A stretch of 64,000 bases of DNA. It comes from Meghimatium bilineatum. Taxonomy: Eukaryota > Mollusca > Gastropoda > Stylommatophora > Philomycidae. The notes beneath the pieces were generated by a model that saw nothing but the letters and a program-made list of their open reading frames with translations, had not been told where the DNA came from and made no database searches. Positions 55,701 to 61,700 of the stretch are shown in pieces. The stretch is from positions 1,617,834-1,681,833 of the forward strand of contig CM067298.1 of NCBI GenBank assembly GCA_034231615.1, read 5' to 3'. The position numbers and the translations under genes are program-made. Position 1 is the stretch's first letter. Every line of letters starts with the position of its first letter.

Positions 55701-58700
55701 TTGTGGTTCCCTTTTATTGTTAATATTACGGGCTTGTGGTCACTCCCACCAAGCTGTTGTGCCACTACTCTTTCTGTCACACGTTGGATGTCTTCTGTTG
55801 CAATGGCCAGATCTGGAGTGCTCTGAGATTTCCATCGTCTGGAGTAAAAGGTTGGCTCTGATAGATGTTCATTTATAAGGATTAGCCTATTTTCTATCAT
55901 CCAGTCTTCTATGTCTTCTCCTCTCAAGTCCATAGTTGGGTAACCCCAGCTTGGGGAATGACTGTTGAAATCTCCAACTATAATATGATTTGATGATGTG
56001 AGAGGTATTGTCCTGAGGTGTAATTTTTTGTTGTTTGGGCAGTAGAAATTTGTGATAATCAGTGGTTTTGGGGTTGTATGTAATTTGATGGTGAGATGTT
56101 CTGAGTCCTCTGGGTTACGTGCGATTTCTGTAGTAGGTATGTTATTTCGTACCATTGTGATGATCCCTCCTTTGTGGCCTAATCTATCTAATCTGAAGCA
56201 TTCAAAGCCTCTGATGGAGAATCTGTTGCTGTCATTAAGATGTGTCTCCTGAATGCACAAGACATCAATCTTTTGCTTTTGAAGGAAATTCTGCAGTTCT
56301 AATTTCTTCTTAGCCACACCCTCACTGTTCCACTGCATAATTTTGATTGTGTTTTTGTTGTCCTGATTGGTTTGGCCGGTTGCTCTACTCTGTTTAATCC
56401 CGGGTCCCCGATACACAGAGTCATCATCAGTAGCTTTTGGTGGACCCATTCGAGGCTGGGGGTCCGGAGCTCCTCCTGCCTGGCGATGAACCACAGGGGC
56501 AGCCCCACTTCGTATAATAAATCCGAGCATAATCATTAACTGTATAATGCGTACATGTCCCATTTCCATTGCTGGGTACCCACGCCTATTCAGGCTGACA
56601 TGTTCCGTCTTCGGTGAGGGAAGTTATGGAGTCTTCCTATCCATGTTCTTGGACATCCTAGCACTGCCCGCAAGACATCGGAGGTTTGTGGAGTGGCCTT
56701 CTCCTATTTTACTGTCAGGGTTGTCTCCCATAGCCTTTCCATCTCCCGATGGTGACTGCAAGGCAGCAATTTTTTTTGGGGAAAAAAAAAAAAAAAAAAA
56801 ACCCTTCCCCAACGCGCTCCTGGCATGGAGTTCATTACTCCACGCCAGCAGCGTGAGCTTATAGCGGCTCATACTCGCTTGAAGCTGCCCGTCACTGGAC
56901 ACATGGGGTATTTCAGTGGGGATATCAGCACCGACTGATATCCCGCCCCGTCCTGGTAGGCAACAGCACCGGTTTGGTCCGCGGCTGCTTAATTGCAGCA
57001 AACACTCCATATATGGACATTTATGGAGTGCCCTCCACTATCCGCCACCTGTGGACGCGCCTGGTAGGGGTCGGTAGACCCTCCAGGATGAAGTTGTCCA
57101 ATGAATCAAGTCTGCTAGGAAATATTTTCTTTCGACACCTTGCAGTCTTATTTTGAGATGTGCAGAGCTGAGGACATCATCTTCTGCAGTCGAGAGGATG
57201 AGCAACATTCTCCACCCTTTTGAGAAAATTTATCGTTTAGGGAGGAACTAAGGAAGTTACTGTAATGAACTAGAAAGACTATCTTTGAGTTAACAATTGG
57301 TTAATTAGTGAAGATAGGTAGATTGACAGCCTGGGTTTTGTAAAGGCAAGGAAATCTAGGCAGGGTTTATGTCTAATGTTCCAGGGAGACTACTGAGCTC
57401 AAAAGTGAGTAATCACAGCCGAAGACGGATTTGTTGGGCCATTGGCGCAAATAAAACGGCAACACAATGCATGTCAATTCTCTGGAATACATTCAACTGG
57501 AAATCTTGTAGGACTATTGTCCAATTACAAGAGAAATCCAGCGGAAGTTTGAGAATGAATGCTGCAGAAGAAGAAGAAAAGTGAGTAATCTATGTGGAAT
57601 GCTTGTGAAGTGCTGACTTATACATGTAATTCTTTTCCTCCTTACCTTTTGTAAGATTGTTATTAAACGTCGATCATGTCTGTAATGACAGGATTCTTCT
57701 TTGCTTATTAATTTCAACTATTAGTTAGATTAGGTATTGCAGGTGGAGCCTACATCTCTCTCAATTCGAGTATACACAACACACCATCTTTAGAAGTACA
57801 ATTACCACCAAACCAGAACTACAATACGAAATCAGAAGGAACTCGCAGACCATTGGAGAATGACTGTTAAGTCAACAAGAATTAAAAGTCAAGATTATAA
57901 GCAGGGAAGATACAGTTGAGTTTGTGTGTTAGAGAAAATGAAATAACAAAGGTTACTTTCACATTGGGTTTCTCTATTACATTGCTGCCTTTGTGGCTGT
58001 CAAAAGACCCTTGTTTATTACATTTGCATCTTATTTCTAATAATCACACAATTAATAAAATACAGAAAATGAGGTATTCTCACATTCATTAATGTACCTT
58101 CTCATTCAATTATCATGCTCACCAGCCTGTCAGCTCTCTAATTACCACATCCTCTCCCCCCCCCTCCCATGCAAACATGCCTGGCATGAATATTAAACAC
58201 AAAAGTATTCTCATGAAATCAGAGTGATCTCACCTTGTGGTTGTAAATAATTTCCCACCAACATTAAGAGTCAGCCAATCGGATATGCAAGAACCAGCAC
58301 CAACTGTTAATATCATGTTGCGTTGATGACCTCGAGCATGGTTTACATTCTGGGCTAAATATCAAGAAAAACATTTTCACATCAAATACAAATTTCAATC
58401 AAACAGAAATTTTGATCTCACAGAAAAACATGTTGTATGAAGCTGGCAACAGGATGTTTACACAATTCAAATCATGCACCAGATTTTCAGCAGTCATCCA
58501 AGAGTGCTACAAACAGCGAGAGTCAAACAATCATGTCCGTCCCAGCTTTGCTGTTCACGGTAATGTATGCCAACGACAGGTCACTGTCAACATGACACTC
58601 TATAAATAAGAGGTCATGGTGACTAGATTATCAGATCTACCACCGCCAATGGTTGCAAAGCACCAATATAACCAAACTGAATTAATGCCTGCGGTTGAAA

Positions 58701-61700
58701 GTAGTGTACCTCACCACAAGAGGTACATTTTACTTAACCAGAACCAAAGTTCAACATTTCATCTGTCTATTCATCTTCTTCTTCTTCTGTGTTCATTCTC
58801 AAACTCCTGCAGATTAGAAGGATTAGTCTGGAGAACAGAATATATTGTCATGGTTTACAACTTTGCTGTGATATCTGCACCTTTCAGTCAGACAGATCCG
58901 ACTTCAGCATGGCTTCTGAGTCATCCCATGTCAAATTCACCTCATAACCTCCTTTAGTTGCCTCCTACGACATGGATGGAAGGTAAACAGTGGTGCTATT
59001 CATTGTTCCCTTTTCAGGCTCCGGCAGCACATGGGCACTGTCCTATTCCTAAAAGAATATTCAATTCTTCTTTCTTCTTCTTCTGCGTTCGTTATATATT
59101 CAATTCAACTTAGTAGAAAACAAATGGTTATAATGGCATACCTATAAATGGTTCCCCTCCTTCTGAGACATACAGAACATCCTCATCCCTGGAGATAAAA
59201 ATGAGAACGTTATAAATATATCAACAGCCATCTGCATAACTCAAGACTGATTTATACAATAACAGGATGTCTATAAAGTAGCTGTGCATTCATTGACATT
59301 GCTGGTGACAGTACATTGCATGAATTGTGGGTATTTAGTGCAGATCTCTGTGAGACATCACTTATGTTACAACATTTATGAAAGAAACACTACTGCTCAT
59401 GTCAATCCTGTATTGGGTAAGTATCTGGTAGAACACACAAAGTGATTTCTTGGTCAGCTAATACAAGTTGACTCTGCAACTAATAGTAATCTGCTGAGTC
59501 ACACTGTACACTGGAGCATGGAAGTACACAACTTTCAATGATGTCATATTTTGAATCAAAAATTGCATTTAAAGACTTTTTTCATTTATCCTCATGCTTC
59601 CTACTTGAATTTCCTTGTATAAGTTATTATTTGAAGCAACATTGTCCTGTCTCTATGATTTTTATTTTCACAGGCCTATCAGTCCTTGTAGTCTGCATAC
59701 TGATGTTCTATGTGTGTGGTCCTGAGGATACTTCAACACGTGTACGGCACGTTTCTTTTTGTTGTAAGAGTCTTTGTCTCGATTAGTCTTTTCTCAGTGA
59801 CTTGGGTGCATAGCTTAAATGGGTTGACAAAATCACATCATTATTTATTTAGGGATGTGGTTGGTCAGGTGCCGTGCAGTTCGCCTTTTTACTGGACTTG
59901 CAAAGTGATTCTGTGTCACTAGAACAGACCTGGTTCAATTCCAGTCAGCCTTAAGAATTTGTTCACTTATCCTAATGCTTCCTACTTGAATTTATTTTAT
60001 AGGATATCAACCATGGTTGTTACATTTATATGTTGATGATATGACATCAACCACAGCTGTATTGAGATGTTAACTTGTACTCATCAATATAACAAAGATG
60101 TAATCTAACAGAACATTTTGTATGTCTGTACTGTCCATAGTTTGACCACCTGTTATACAGTATAGTAGCAGAACCAACCAATTTGTTGGTTCGCTCGTTT
60201 CCCTCCATAGTTGTGTGTTCTGTGAACAAAGTTTAAAGTGATTTTGTGAAGTGAAACCCAATTCTTAGAACTTTCCAATGACTCCACCCATCGACTACGC
60301 ACTTCACCCGCTTTCCCTTTCTGAATCATACTCATTGAACCAGAGAAGATGGATGTGTCAGACAATTGGCACAAATAAAATGGTGACACAACACATTTGC
60401 ATTCTATGGACTACATCCTGCTGGAAATCTAGTAGGACCATTTTCCTACTACAAGGGAGATCCAGCTGGAATTTGAGAATGAACGATGAAGAAGAAGATA
60501 CTCATTTAGACGGTATGCTTTCACAAAGATAGACTAGCGATTTCAGCCAGTTTAGGACTTTCGTTACGGCACACCAAGGTATATTAAGTATGAATATTAT
60601 TTTCGTACTTTACCTCACAACAGTCAAATCTTCTCATAATTTACCTCACGTCAAATCTTCTCATAGTTTAGCTCACAACAGTCAAATCTTCTCATTGTTT
60701 ACCTCACAACAGTCAAATATTTTCATTGTTTACCTCACAACAGTCAAATCTTCTCATAGTTTACATCACGTCAAATCTTCTTATAGTTTACCTCACAACA
60801 GTCAAATCTTCTCATAGTTTACCTCACAACAGTCAAATCTTCTCATAGTTTACCTCACATCAAATCTTCTCATTGTTTACCTCACAACAGTCAAATCTTC
60901 TCATAGTTTACCTCACGTCAAATCTTCTCATTGTTTACCTCACAACAGTCAAATCTTCTCATTGTTTACCTCACAACAGTCAAATCTTCTCATAGTTTAC
61001 CTCACGTCAAATCTTCTCATTGTTTACCTCACGTCAAATCTTCTCATTGTTTACCTCACGTCAAATCTTCTCATAGTTTACCTCACGTCAAATCTTCTCA
61101 TTGTTTACCTCACAACAGTCAAATCTTCTCATAGTTTACCTCACAACAGTCAAATCTTCAATGCATCCACCATGACAGTTATAAATTTGAGAAGCAGTGA
61201 TGCCTAACTTTATGCTTATGCTTGTCAGCAGATCTTCCCAGGTGGCTGGTACCAAGATAACCTGTAATTACATCAACATATGTCAGGACATCAGTTAGAA
61301 ATTACATCAACATATGTCAGGACATCAGTTAGAAATTACATCAACATATGTCAGAACATCAGTTAGAAATTACATCAACATATGTCAGGACATCAGTTAG
61401 AAATTACATCAACATATGTCAGGACATCAGTTAGAAATTACATCAACATATGTCAGTACATCAGTTAGAAATTACATCAACATGTCAGAACATCAGTTAG
61501 AAATTACATCAACATATGTCAGGGCATCAGTTCGAAATTACATCAACATATGTCAGAACATCAGTTAGAAATTACATCAACATATGTCAGGACATCAGTT
61601 AGAAATTACATCAACATATGTCAGAACATCAGTTAGAAATTACATCAACATATGTCAGGACATCAGTTAGAAATTACATCAACATGTCCGGACATCAGTT

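Noticed and set aside
56624..57010. ORF1 (gag-like) of the intact LINE, 128 codons
   Set aside because: Contains a poly-Phe run from a poly-A/T tract and lacks CCHC or coiled-coil features; more likely 5' leader.
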